Origin: Candidatus Omnitrophota bacterium
Lineage (GTDB): Bacteria > Omnitrophota > Gorgyraeia > Tantalellales > Tantalellaceae
NCBI GenBank assembly: GCA_014728045.1
Contig: WJMH01000018.1
Coordinates: 47,673-111,672 of the forward strand
DNA: 64,000 bases
Direction of reading: 5' to 3'
The translations under genes and the position numbers were made by a program. This document shows, one piece after another, positions 36,058 to 44,387 of the stretch (the stretch's first letter is position 1; every line of letters starts with the position of its first letter). The notes beneath the pieces were generated by a model. It made no database searches. It was not told the origin of the DNA and saw only the letters and a program-made list of their open reading frames with translations.

Positions 36058-36086
36058 TTGATAGGTGTTTAGCGCAGTGATATAAT
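36058..36086 (+). promoter_or_regulatory. Promoter of the 6S RNA candidate
   Basis: TTGATA, a 17-base spacer and a perfect TATAAT. The predicted start point near 36093 is the first base of the closing stem GAGAAT. Confidence 0.8.
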
Positions 36087-36092
36087 AAAGGT

Positions 36093-36279
36093 GAGAATAC
36101 CTGTTGGGCCCGTGAAGCGGATTTGAGAAATTAAGCCAACACTTAATGAATGGGAGCCTGGCTCTGGCCTTCCCTTGGGATCGTCAGGAGGGTGCCCACC
36201 TGGGATTACCAGGCTATAATTCTCTTTCGCACACGGCTTGATGGGACCAAGGGCCGGACACGATCCGGCCCTTGTTTTT
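36093..36279 (+). ncRNA. ssrS: 6S RNA (SsrS) candidate
   Basis: A 187-base non-coding transcript framed by its own promoter and terminator. GAGAAU at the 5' end pairs with AUUCUC at 36219-36224. Inside this the segments ACCUGUUGGGCCCGUG and GUGCCCACCUGGGAUUACCAGG can form an extended, interrupted stem, as expected for the promoter-mimic hairpin that binds sigma-70 RNA polymerase. It lies directly upstream of rarA, a neighbourhood also seen for 6S RNA in B. subtilis. Length is near the 180-200 of the family. The family call rests on structure and context; a different structured RNA is possible. Confidence 0.68.
36251..36279 (+). terminator. Terminator of the 6S RNA candidate
   Basis: GGGCCGGA, loop CACGA, TCCGGCCC and a T-rich tract TTGTTTTT. 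An eight-base GC-rich stem. The rarA ribosome site follows at about 36284. Confidence 0.88.
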
Positions 36280-36299
36280 ACCCGGAGGAAGAACCTAAT

Positions 36300-37631
36300 A
36301 TGGACCTTTTTGAAAAAGAAACCGGACCTGAGGTCCAAGAACCGCTCGCGGCCAAAATGTGCCCGCGCAAGCTTGAAGAGTTCGTCGGCCAGAAGCACAT
36401 AATAGGCCCGGGAAAGCTTCTAAGAAGGGCTATAGAGGCCGACAGGCTCACGTCCGTCGTTTTTTACGGCCCTCCCGGAACAGGCAAGACCGCTCTCGCC
36501 CTGGTCATATCCAGAAGGACCGGGGCCCGGTTCGTAAGGCGTAACGCCGTATCCAGCAACGTCAGGGAAGTGAGGCAGATAGCCGAAGACGCCTCCCGCC
36601 AGAAAAAACTCACCGGAAGGAGAACGATCCTTCTGCTGGACGAGATACACCGGTTCAACAAGGCCCAGCAGGACGTCCTTCTTCCCGAGGTCGAATACGG
36701 CAACATCCTTCTTATAGGGACAACGACGGAGAATCCGTTTTTCACGGTCAATTCCGCGCTTCTTTCCAGGAGCCAGGTGTTCGAGTTCAAGCCTCTCCAA
36801 GAGGAGGACATAAAAAGGATCTTGCTTCACGCGGCAGACGACAGTGAAAGGGGCCTGGGAGGAACAAATCTCAAGATCCAGGAGGAGGCACTTGATCATC
36901 TGGCGCGTCTTTCCGACGGTGACGCCAGAAAAGCTCTGGGGGCCCTTGAAATAGCCGCGCTTACCACCAGGCCCCGGAAGGACGGGACGGTAAGGATAAG
37001 CCTTGAAGAGGCCGAAGACTCCATTCAGAAGAAAGCGGTTGTTTACGACCGCGACGGGGACGCTCATTATGATGCCGCCAGCGCTTACATCAAGAGCATG
37101 AGGGGATCCGATCCTGATGCGGCGCTTTACTGGCTGGCCAAGATGATAGTGGCCGGGGAAGACCCGAGATTCATTGCCCGCAGGCTTGTTATCTGCGCCT
37201 CAGAGGATGTGGGTAACGCCGATCCCCGGGCGCTCATACTGGCGAACGCCGCCATGCAGGCCGCGGATTTCGTGGGGTTCCCGGAGGCGAGGATACCTCT
37301 GGCGCAAGCCACGGTATATGTTGCCTGCGCGCCTAAAAGCAATTCCTCCTACATGGCCCTGGAGAAGGCCGTAAAGGATATCGAGAACGAAAAGACCCAG
37401 GAGGTGCCCGACCATCTCAAGGATGCCAGTTATCCGGGCGCCGCCAAGCTCGGGCGCGGGGAAGGATATAAATATGCCCATTCCTACGATGACCATTATG
37501 TGGAACAGGATTACATGAGAAAGTCCAGAAAGTATTATTCCCCCGGCGAGATCGGATATGAAAAAAGGATGAAGGAGTGGCTCGGCGCCTTAAAAAGCAA
37601 AAAGAGCGGGAAGAATAAAAGTGCGGAATAA
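36300..37631 (+). CDS. rarA: Replication-associated recombination protein A (RarA/MgsA)
   Basis: An AAA+ ATPase related to the clamp loader that acts at stalled forks. The 443 residues open with LAAKMCPRKLEEFVGQKHI, Walker A YGPPGTGKTALALVI near residue 57, Walker B ILLLDEIHRFNKAQQDVLLP near residue 106 and sensor GTTTENPFFTVNSALLSRS. The C-terminal tetramerisation domain begins about residue 250 (YDRDGDAHYDAASAYIKSMRGSDPDAAL...). The frame is open upstream to 36150, but ATG 36300 with GGAGGAAG before it is the family start; the upstream part is the 6S RNA and terminator. Confidence 0.95.
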   Translation: MDLFEKETGPEVQEPLAAKMCPRKLEEFVGQKHIIGPGKLLRRAIEADRLTSVVFYGPPGTGKTALALVISRRTGARFVRRNAVSSNVREVRQIAEDASRQKKLTGRRTILLLDEIHRFNKAQQDVLLPEVEYGNILLIGTTTENPFFTVNSALLSRSQVFEFKPLQEEDIKRILLHAADDSERGLGGTNLKIQEEALDHLARLSDGDARKALGALEIAALTTRPRKDGTVRISLEEAEDSIQKKAVVYDRDGDAHYDAASAYIKSMRGSDPDAALYWLAKMIVAGEDPRFIARRLVICASEDVGNADPRALILANAAMQAADFVGFPEARIPLAQATVYVACAPKSNSSYMALEKAVKDIENEKTQEVPDHLKDASYPGAAKLGRGEGYKYAHSYDDHYVEQDYMRKSRKYYSPGEIGYEKRMKEWLGALKSKKSGKNKSAE

Positions 37632-38616
37632 GGCCATAGCTTTGATATCGGGAGGGCTCGACAGCCTGCTGGCAGCGCGGATCGTGAAAGATCAGGGGAT
37701 AGGGGTCCTCGGGGTCGTTTTCATAATGCAGTTCGCTTCACGGGACCTGGAGGGATTCAAAACACGCGTTGAAGAGGCCGCTGGCGAGGCGGGGATACCT
37801 GTCAGGTTCGTGGATATTTCAGGGGATTTCCTCAAGGTGCTCCGCAGGCCTGAACACGGATACGGCGCTAACATAAACCCGTGCATAGACTGTAAAATAC
37901 TTATGCTGCGCAAGGCCAAAAAGATAATGCAAGAAGAAGGCGCGCGTTTCGTCCTGACGGGGGAGGTTCTGGGCGAAAGACCCATGTCCCAGAGAAAAGC
38001 GGCGCTGGATATAATCGAAAAGAGGTCCGGCCTTAAGGGCAGGTTGCTGAGACCGCTTTCGGCCAGGCTCATGAAAGAGACCGAACCCGAGAAGGAAGGC
38101 ATAGTTGAAAGAGAAAAACTCCTGGACATAAGGGGGCGTTCCCGCGAAGCGCAGCTTGCCCTTGCCGGAGACTACCGGATAACGAAGTTCTTTTCCCCCT
38201 CCGGGGGGTGTCTGTTGACCGATCCGGTCTTTTCCAGGAAGATAGAGGACCTTGTAAGAACAGGCACCTTCAGGAAGGATGAGATATCCCTGCTTAAATA
38301 CGGCAGACACTTCCGTCTGGACGGCCAGACCAAGGTGATAGTGGGCCGTAACGAAAAAGAGAACGACAAGCTTCTGGAACTGAAAAAACGCTCCGATATG
38401 GTGTTCCGCCTTAAGGATAAGGCCGGGCCATACGCGCTGTTACGGGGGGAAACCTCGCGAGCCAACATCGAAAAGGCGGCGTCCCTTGTTCTGGGGCATT
38501 CCAGATATAAGAAAAAGAGCGGCATGCAGGTGGAATACTGGTCAGGCGGGGTGGATATAAGAACGATCCCGGCCAGGACCATAAACAGGGATAAGATCGA
38601 CAAAATAAGGATATAG
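37621..38616 (+). CDS. PP-loop ATPase (ThiI/MnmA-like) with possible NFACT-R-like C-terminal domain
   Basis: The 331 residues start at GTG and overlap rarA by 11 bases. The N-terminal half has a PP-loop ALISGGLDSLLAARI as in tRNA thiolation enzymes and ATP pyrophosphatases, then NPCIDCKILMLRKAKKIM with a CxxC pair and VLTGEVLGERPMSQ. Near residues 230-262 the segment KVIVGRNEKENDKLLELKK resembles the NFACT-R (DUF814) domain. The combination suggests a tRNA- or rRNA-modifying role, often annotated loosely as a thiouridylase. The substrate is not known to me. Confidence 0.7.
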   Translation: MRNKAIALISGGLDSLLAARIVKDQGIGVLGVVFIMQFASRDLEGFKTRVEEAAGEAGIPVRFVDISGDFLKVLRRPEHGYGANINPCIDCKILMLRKAKKIMQEEGARFVLTGEVLGERPMSQRKAALDIIEKRSGLKGRLLRPLSARLMKETEPEKEGIVEREKLLDIRGRSREAQLALAGDYRITKFFSPSGGCLLTDPVFSRKIEDLVRTGTFRKDEISLLKYGRHFRLDGQTKVIVGRNEKENDKLLELKKRSDMVFRLKDKAGPYALLRGETSRANIEKAASLVLGHSRYKKKSGMQVEYWSGGVDIRTIPARTINRDKIDKIRI

Positions 38617-38623
38617 CACTCTC

Positions 38624-39013
38624 ATGAAGGAAAAAGGGACCGTGATAAAAAAAGAGAAGGACCAGGCCGTTATCGAGATCCAGTCCGATGAAGCCTGCTC
38701 CAAATGCTGCTCCTGCGGGGGCGCTCATCCCCGCCGCCTGACGGTTTCCGGGCAGGAGGCGGAAAAGCTCGCGACCGGGCAAAAAGTAATGGTCGAAATG
38801 GAAGAAGCGATGATGCTGAAGATCTACGCCATGGTCTACGGCCTGCCCCTGGCGGTTTTTGTGGTAACCGTTATAATAATCCATTATCTGACATCTTCAC
38901 CGGGGATAAGCTTTTCCCTGGCATTGGCAGCGACGGTCCTGGCGTATTTGCTGGCTGGCGCGCTGATAAGACGGGAAAAGGGGTTTTCTCCTACCGTTAC
39001 CGCGCTGGAATAG
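38624..39013 (+). CDS. RseC/MucC-like membrane protein
   Basis: The 129 residues show the SoxR-reducing system RseC/MucC pattern: an N-terminal beta segment, a four-Cys cluster CSKCCSCGG near residue 29, then VSGQEAEKLATGQKVMVEM and two transmembrane helices (about 68-88 and 95-112). Family members contribute to redox control, with RsxABCDGE or as partners of RseA. Here it lies between the PP-loop gene and an Nfu-type scaffold, so an iron-sulfur or redox role is plausible. Confidence 0.8.
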   Translation: MKEKGTVIKKEKDQAVIEIQSDEACSKCCSCGGAHPRRLTVSGQEAEKLATGQKVMVEMEEAMMLKIYAMVYGLPLAVFVVTVIIIHYLTSSPGISFSLALAATVLAYLLAGALIRREKGFSPTVTALE

Positions 39014-39116
39014 CCAAATCTGCCAATTTCCCCGGAGCGGATCAAAAAGTGAAGAATGTTGACTTTAACGCTAGGGTATAGTAACATCAAAACTTCCGAA
39101 CAAAAGGGAGATGAAC

Positions 39117-39335
39117 ATGGAAGATAAGGTAAAAGAAGCCATCGATAAAATACGTCCGGTATTGCAAAGGGACGGGGGCGACATCGAGCTTCTGGCGGTG
39201 GATGGGGGCACGGTAAGGGTTCGTTTAACCGGAGCCTGCGCAGGATGCCCGATGAGCCAGTTCACCCTCAAGGCTGTGGTGGAGCAGACTCTTAAGAAAG
39301 AAGTGCCGGGAGTTGAAAAAGTAGTGACCGAATAA
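39117..39335 (+). CDS. NifU C-terminal domain protein (Nfu-type Fe-S scaffold)
   Basis: 72 residues equal to a NifU_C domain: VKEAIDKIRPVLQRDGGDIELL, then the cluster-binding CAGCPMS and VEQTLKKEVPGVEKVV. It transfers [4Fe-4S] clusters to apoproteins. The start at 39117 is preferred to an ATG at 39111 because GGGAG abuts the first but stands six bases before the second. It is followed 21 bases later by an Rrf2 regulator. Confidence 0.92.
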   Translation: MEDKVKEAIDKIRPVLQRDGGDIELLAVDGGTVRVRLTGACAGCPMSQFTLKAVVEQTLKKEVPGVEKVVTE

Positions 39336-39356
39336 AACCTCCAGGGAGATGACTTG

Positions 39357-39827
39357 ATGAATCTGACCACGCGGTCTTCTTACGGCGTGAGAGCGCTTGT
39401 AAGCCTGACAGTCATGAACGGGGCGGCGTGCCCGGTATCTATCAGGGAGATAGCCGAGCTTGAAGGAATATCGGATATTTATCTGGAACAGATCTTCAGC
39501 ACCCTTAAGAAGAGCGGTATTCTCAGGAGCGTGCGGGGTCCCAAGGGGGGATACAGCCTTTCCCGGGACCCCGAGAGGGTGAACGTCTACCAGATAGTGA
39601 AGGCTCTTGAAAAGAGGTCTTTCCCAAGCAGGTGTCTGACGGGCAGGGACGGTTGTTCCAGCTGCACCATGTCAGCCAGCTGCGTATCAACCGAGGTCTG
39701 GGCGGAGCTGGAAAAATACATGAAAAATGCTCTTGAGAAGTTCTCCTTAAGGGACCTTGCCGAGAAAAAGACGGAAAAACTGTCCTCAAAAGTGCCCCGA
39801 AATCCTTCCGGGGCAACCAAGGGTTAG
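39357..39827 (+). CDS. Rrf2 family transcriptional regulator (IscR-like)
   Basis: The 156 residues have the Rrf2 winged helix: LTTRSSYGVRALVSLTVM, ISIREIAELEGISDIYLEQIF and ILRSVRGPKGGYSLSRDP with the wing. Three or four Cys follow in CLTGRDGCSSCTMSASC near residue 98, spaced as possible [Fe-S] ligands. By analogy to IscR it may sense Fe-S status and control the upstream nfu. A basic C-terminal tail (KTEKLSSKVPRN) is unusual. The start at 39357 is preferred to TTG 39354. Confidence 0.88.
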   Translation: MNLTTRSSYGVRALVSLTVMNGAACPVSIREIAELEGISDIYLEQIFSTLKKSGILRSVRGPKGGYSLSRDPERVNVYQIVKALEKRSFPSRCLTGRDGCSSCTMSASCVSTEVWAELEKYMKNALEKFSLRDLAEKKTEKLSSKVPRNPSGATKG

Positions 39828-39875
39828 TAAAAACAAAAGCAGTTAGGTTTATTTAATATATTAGTGTATAATATT

Positions 39876-40466
39876 ATGAAAGATAACGGGAAGAACGAAA
39901 TAAAACAGCAGAAAGCGGAGGTTAGAAAACAGATAACCGGGCGTTTGCGAGATCAGGACCCTTCGGTGCGGGAAGAAAAAAGCAGGATAATCCAGCAGAA
40001 ACTTCTTACCACAGAAGAGTTCGCGCTCAGCAAGACGGTCATGACATATGTTTCACTGCCTTCTGAAGTGAGCACCGATTACTTTATAGAGGAGGCATTG
40101 AAACTCGGAAAGAGGGTGGCGGTCCCTTATATTGGACCGAATAAGGAAAAACTAATAGCTTCGCAGCTTGTGGCAATAGAAAGTCTGGAAGATGGACCTT
40201 TCGGGATACGACAACCGAAAGACGGACCGGCCAGGAAAATATCCTTAAAGGAGATAGAACTCGTCGTGGTACCTGCAATAGCTTATGACAGAACGAACAT
40301 GAGGCTGGGAAGAGGAAAGGGTTTTTACGATCGTTTCCTTTCCAGCGGGGACCTGCGTTCGGCGAAAAAGATCGGGCTGGCTTTCAGTTTCCAGATAGTT
40401 GATTCCCTGCCCTCAGATGACCACGACCTGGCGATCGACCGGGTCATAACCGACCAGTCTAGCTGA
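39876..40466 (+). CDS. 5-formyltetrahydrofolate cyclo-ligase
   Basis: Converts 5-formyl-THF to 5,10-methenyl-THF with ATP. The 196 residues include VRKQITGRLRDQDPSVREEKS, VMTYVSLPSEVSTDYFIEEAL, VPYIGPNKEKL, and the C-terminal signature VVVPAIAYDRTNMRLGRGKGFYDRFL. No ribosome site is visible before the ATG. A TATAAT box lies four bases upstream, and an in-frame GTG at 39864 overlaps it. The transcript may be leaderless or driven from upstream genes. Confidence 0.93.
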   Translation: MKDNGKNEIKQQKAEVRKQITGRLRDQDPSVREEKSRIIQQKLLTTEEFALSKTVMTYVSLPSEVSTDYFIEEALKLGKRVAVPYIGPNKEKLIASQLVAIESLEDGPFGIRQPKDGPARKISLKEIELVVVPAIAYDRTNMRLGRGKGFYDRFLSSGDLRSAKKIGLAFSFQIVDSLPSDDHDLAIDRVITDQSS

Positions 40467-40544
40467 CATATCGCCGGAGGGGGAGAATCCTGTTCCGGTC
40501 GACCGAGCCGCAACCGCCCTTACAAATAGAAAGGGAGGTTAGAG

Positions 40545-42116
40545 ATGGGCAATAGCAGTTTTTGGACGTACTTGGGTTTTTCGATCCTTGGCGGCGTATT
40601 TTTCTTTTTTCTTGGATATGTTCTCAGGAAATACACCGCGAAAATGAAGGTGAAACGCGCCGAGGATAAAGCCAAGACCATCATAAACAATTCCAAGGTG
40701 GAAGCGGAAAGGCGCAAAAGGGAATCCATCCTCGAGGCGAAAGACCTTTCCCTCAAGATGAGGGCCGAGTTCGAGGAGGAATCCAAAGAGAGGCGCAAAG
40801 AACTACTGGCGCTGGAGAAAAGGCTTCTTCAGAAGGAAGAGAACATAGACCGCAAGGTCGAGCTCATCGAGCAGAAGGAAAAAGAGCTCGAGAAAAGAAA
40901 AGAGAAGCTGAGGAACAAGTACGAGGAGATAGACCAGAAGAAGAACGAACTGGACCAGCTGGTCCAGGAAGAGAAGACGCGGCTTCAGAAGATATCCGGC
41001 ATGAGCAAAGACCAGGCCAAAAGCATGCTCATAAGCAAAATGACCACTGAGGCCAGGGCCGATGCGGCCTACGAGATAAAGAGGGTCCAGGAGGAATCGC
41101 GCGACAAGGCCGATAAGGAAGCGAGAAAGATAATCGGGCTCGCTATACAGAAGTGCGCCGTCGACCATACCGTGGATACCACCGTTAGCGTAGTTAACCT
41201 TCCCTCGGAAGACATGAAGGGAAGGATAATCGGAAGGGAAGGAAGGAATATCCGCGCTCTTGAGATGGCTACCGGAGTCGATGTCATAATAGACGATACC
41301 CCGGAAGCGGTGATAATATCGGGATTCGACAGGCTGCGTCGCGAGATAGCCAGGATATCCCTGGAGAGACTGATAGAGGACGGACGGATCCACCCAGGGC
41401 GGATAGAAGAAGTGGTAGCCAAAGTGAAGAAGGAAATGGAAGCCACGATCAAGGAAGAAGGCGAGAACACCCTTCTTGACCTGGGGATACACGGGGTACA
41501 TACCGAAGTGGTCAAGCTCCTGGGCAGGCTCAAGTTCCGCACCAGTTACGGACAGAACGTTTTGCAGCATTCCAAGGAGACCGCGTACCTGATGTCCGCC
41601 ATGGCCAGCGAACTGAGGCTTGACGCGAACCTGGCCAAACGCATAGGGGCTCTTCATGACATAGGCAAAGCTGTTTCGCACGAGATGGAGGGCACGCACG
41701 CGCAGCTGGGCGCGGAGCTGGCGAAAAAATACGGGGAACCGGACATAGTCGCCCACGCCATAGAGGCGCACCACGGCGACGTGGAACCCAAGACGCTTCT
41801 TGCCGTGCTCGCCCAGGCCGCGGATGCCATAAGCGCCGCCAGGCCGGGCGCCAGGAGAGAGACCCTGGAGTCCTACATAAAACGGCTGGAGAACCTGGAG
41901 GCGATTGCCAACGAGTTCGAAGGGGTGGAGAAGACCTATGCCATACAGGCGGGACGTGAAATACGCGTCATAGTGCAGCCGGAGAAAGTGGATGACGCCA
42001 GTACCGCCGTGATGGCGCAGGAGATGAAGAAGAAAATTGAAGCGGGTCTGCAGTATCCCGGCCAGATAAAGGTCGTGGTTATACGGGAGACCAGGTCCAT
42101 AGAATACGCGAAATAA
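40545..42116 (+). CDS. rny: Ribonuclease Y
   Basis: A membrane-anchored endoribonuclease that starts mRNA decay. The 523 residues have an N-terminal transmembrane helix ([16 protein letters not shown], residues 12-27), a long coiled coil (30-200), a KH domain with [16 protein letters not shown] near residue 225, and an HD domain with the metal motif [13 protein letters not shown] near residue 369. AGGGAGG lies before the ATG. ymdB follows, the common pairing. Confidence 0.96.
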   Translation: MGNSSFWTYLGFSILGGVFFFFLGYVLRKYTAKMKVKRAEDKAKTIINNSKVEAERRKRESILEAKDLSLKMRAEFEEESKERRKELLALEKRLLQKEENIDRKVELIEQKEKELEKRKEKLRNKYEEIDQKKNELDQLVQEEKTRLQKISGMSKDQAKSMLISKMTTEARADAAYEIKRVQEESRDKADKEARKIIGLAIQKCAVDHTVDTTVSVVNLPSEDMKGRIIGREGRNIRALEMATGVDVIIDDTPEAVIISGFDRLRREIARISLERLIEDGRIHPGRIEEVVAKVKKEMEATIKEEGENTLLDLGIHGVHTEVVKLLGRLKFRTSYGQNVLQHSKETAYLMSAMASELRLDANLAKRIGALHDIGKAVSHEMEGTHAQLGAELAKKYGEPDIVAHAIEAHHGDVEPKTLLAVLAQAADAISAARPGARRETLESYIKRLENLEAIANEFEGVEKTYAIQAGREIRVIVQPEKVDDASTAVMAQEMKKKIEAGLQYPGQIKVVVIRETRSIEYAK

Positions 42117-42129
42117 AGAAGCGGGCGCG

Positions 42130-42909
42130 ATGAAGGTTTTTTTCATTGGTGACATAGTGGGCAGTCCCGGCAGAAAAGCCCTGGAGAAGATGCTCAAGTC
42201 TTACCGTCAGGAGCAGGGGATAGATGCCGTGGTGGCCAACGGCGAGAACGCCGCCGGAGGCAGCGGCCTTACTCCCGCGATAGCGGAGGAGCTATTTTCC
42301 TCGGGGGTGGATGTCCTTACTTCCGGCGATCACGTCTGGAAGAAAAGGGAGATCTACGATTATCTGGAGAGGACCGACCGGCTGGTCAGGCCTGCCAATT
42401 ATCCGAAGAACGTTCCCGGCAAAGGGTCGACAGCCGTGGAAGTCCGTAATGGCCAGACGATAGGAGTGATAAATATAATAGGCAGGGTTTTCATGGATGC
42501 GGTGGACTGTCCTTTCGACAGGGTGCGCGAAGAGATCGAAAAGCTCCGCCAGAGGACACCTGTCATAATAGTGGACATGCATGCCGAGGCGACCAGCGAA
42601 AAGGTTGCCATGGGATGGTATCTTGCCGGGGCGGTGAGCGCCGTCATAGGTACGCATACCCACGTGCAGACCGCGGATGAGAAGATCCTGCCGGGCGGCA
42701 CGGCCTATATCACTGATTGCGGGATGACAGGACCCTTTGATTCGGTCATAGGCAGGAAGAAGGAGCAGATAATAACCAGGTTCATAACCCAGCTTCCCAC
42801 GCGGTTTGAACTCGCTTCTGAGGGGATTGAGGTCCACGGCGTTATCGTGGACATAGACGCTTCCACGGGCAAGGCCCGTAAAATAGAACGCGTCCAGTAT
42901 AAAGTATAA
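42130..42909 (+). CDS. ymdB: YmdB family metallophosphoesterase
   Basis: The 259 residues begin MKVFFIGDIVGSPGRKAL and continue with VVANGENAAGGSGL, TSGDHVWKKREI, VDMHAEATSEKVAMG and GTHTHVQTAD, the binuclear-metal ligands of the TIGR00282 family. B. subtilis YmdB hydrolyses cyclic nucleotides and affects biofilm formation; the physiological substrate is not certain. It is 13 bases after rny and overlaps xseA by one base (TAATG). Confidence 0.95.
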   Translation: MKVFFIGDIVGSPGRKALEKMLKSYRQEQGIDAVVANGENAAGGSGLTPAIAEELFSSGVDVLTSGDHVWKKREIYDYLERTDRLVRPANYPKNVPGKGSTAVEVRNGQTIGVINIIGRVFMDAVDCPFDRVREEIEKLRQRTPVIIVDMHAEATSEKVAMGWYLAGAVSAVIGTHTHVQTADEKILPGGTAYITDCGMTGPFDSVIGRKKEQIITRFITQLPTRFELASEGIEVHGVIVDIDASTGKARKIERVQYKV

Positions 42910-44153
42910 TGGAAGAACCCCGGATCTATACAGTAACGGAATTGACGAAGGATATCAGATTCGTACTGGAGGATACTTTCCATGAAGTATGGATCGAGGG
43001 TGAGGTTTCGAACCTGACGGTGTCGGCGGCGGGACATGCCTACTTCAGCCTGAAGGACGAATCGAGCCTCCTTAACTGCGTGCTCTTTAAAAGTAACGGT
43101 ATTCGGCTGGGTTTCTCGGCCGAGGACGGGATGAGCGTTCTGGCCAGGGGGCGCGTAAGCGTTTACGATAAGAGAGGGCAGTACCAACTCTACGTCACCA
43201 GAATGGAACCCCGCGGAAGGGGCGCTTTACAGGTCGCCTTCGAGCAGCTTAAGGCCAGGCTACAGAAAGAGGGGCTTTTTAACGAAGAGCACAAGAGGCC
43301 CATACCTTTTCTGCCCGCCCGCGTGGGGGTCGTGACCTCCCCGACCGGGGCGGCTATAAGGGACATCCTTAAGGTGTCAAAAAGGCGCTATAATAACATC
43401 GAGATCACACTGCGCCCGGTGAAAGTGCAGGGCGAGGATGCCGCCGGCGAGATAGCGCGCGCTATAAGGGAGCTCAACGAATTCAACGAATGGATAGCAT
43501 CCTCTGGGGCAAAAGAGCATCCGGTCGACGTCATGATAGTAGGAAGGGGCGGGGGCAGCCTGGAGGACCTCTGGGCATTTAATGAAGAGCCAGTGGCAAG
43601 GGCCATATACGATTCGGATATACCGGTAATAAGCGCCGTCGGGCATCAGATAGATTTTACGATATCGGATTTTGTGGCCGACTGCCGGGCCGCTACCCCC
43701 TCGCATGCCGCGGAGCTGGCGGTACCGACCAAGGAAGAGCTTAGCGGGAGGATCAGGCAGCTGGGAGGGATACTGTACTCGGCGGTCAACGGCATGATAG
43801 ACCGGTTCCAGAGAGAGGTGCTCTCACTCAGGAGCAGTTACGTGCTTCGAGCGCCCATGAACGTATTCCTCCAGATGGAGCAGAGAGTGGACGAATTGGC
43901 AAGGTCTGCCGCCTCCTCTATAAAGCACCTCTGCCAGATGCGCCGGGCCCGGCTGGGTGCGGCAGCTGGCAAGCTCGAGGCATTAAGCCCGCTGGCTGTC
44001 CTCGAAAGAGGCTACAGCATAACCTTTAAGGGAAAAGATGTAATAAAAAAGGCTTCCGACCTTGCCGAAGGGGATCTTATCAGGACGGTCTTCGCCTCCG
44101 GGAAGGTCGCCAGCAGGGTCGAGAAAATAGAAAAACAGACCAAGGAGAGATAG
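42909..44153 (+). CDS. xseA: Exodeoxyribonuclease VII large subunit
   Basis: Degrades single-stranded DNA. The 414 residues have an N-terminal OB fold (VWIEGEVSNLTVSAAGHAYFSLKD), the nuclease signature VVTSPTGAAIRDI near residue 138, RGGGSLEDLWAFNEEPVARAI and AVGHQIDFTISDFVADCRAATPSHAAEL. A coiled coil and a C-terminal beta segment (LERGYSITFKGK) follow. The stop abuts xseB. Confidence 0.96.
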   Translation: MEEPRIYTVTELTKDIRFVLEDTFHEVWIEGEVSNLTVSAAGHAYFSLKDESSLLNCVLFKSNGIRLGFSAEDGMSVLARGRVSVYDKRGQYQLYVTRMEPRGRGALQVAFEQLKARLQKEGLFNEEHKRPIPFLPARVGVVTSPTGAAIRDILKVSKRRYNNIEITLRPVKVQGEDAAGEIARAIRELNEFNEWIASSGAKEHPVDVMIVGRGGGSLEDLWAFNEEPVARAIYDSDIPVISAVGHQIDFTISDFVADCRAATPSHAAELAVPTKEELSGRIRQLGGILYSAVNGMIDRFQREVLSLRSSYVLRAPMNVFLQMEQRVDELARSAASSIKHLCQMRRARLGAAAGKLEALSPLAVLERGYSITFKGKDVIKKASDLAEGDLIRTVFASGKVASRVEKIEKQTKER

Positions 44154-44387
44154 ATGAAGGAAGTTCCTTTTGAAAAAGCCCTTGAAAAACTGGAAAAAAT
44201 AGTGGAAGAGCTGGAAACGGGAGACCTGTCGCTGGACGCTTCGCTCAAGAAATACGAGGAAGGGATAAAGCTGGCACGGTCTTGCCAGAAGAAACTGGAA
44301 AAAGCGAAAAAGAAAATAGAGGTTCTTGTCAAAAAGGACGAGGACCTGTTCCAGACCCAAGAATTCGATGAAGAAGATGAAGAATAA
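44154..44387 (+). CDS. xseB: Exodeoxyribonuclease VII small subunit
   Basis: The 77-residue partner of XseA. The motif [26 protein letters not shown] followed by [11 protein letters not shown] is the whole family signature. The start codon follows the xseA stop without a gap, and the end overlaps dxs. Confidence 0.95.
   Translation: MKEVPFEKALEKLEKIVEELETGDLSLDASLKKYEEGIKLARSCQKKLEKAKKKIEVLVKKDEDLFQTQEFDEEDEE

Noticed and set aside
40803..42197. A 464-codon minus-strand frame opposite rny
   Set aside because: Rny has domain order and catalytic motifs on plus; the minus frame is low-complexity Leu/Tyr/Arg and follows from codon bias.
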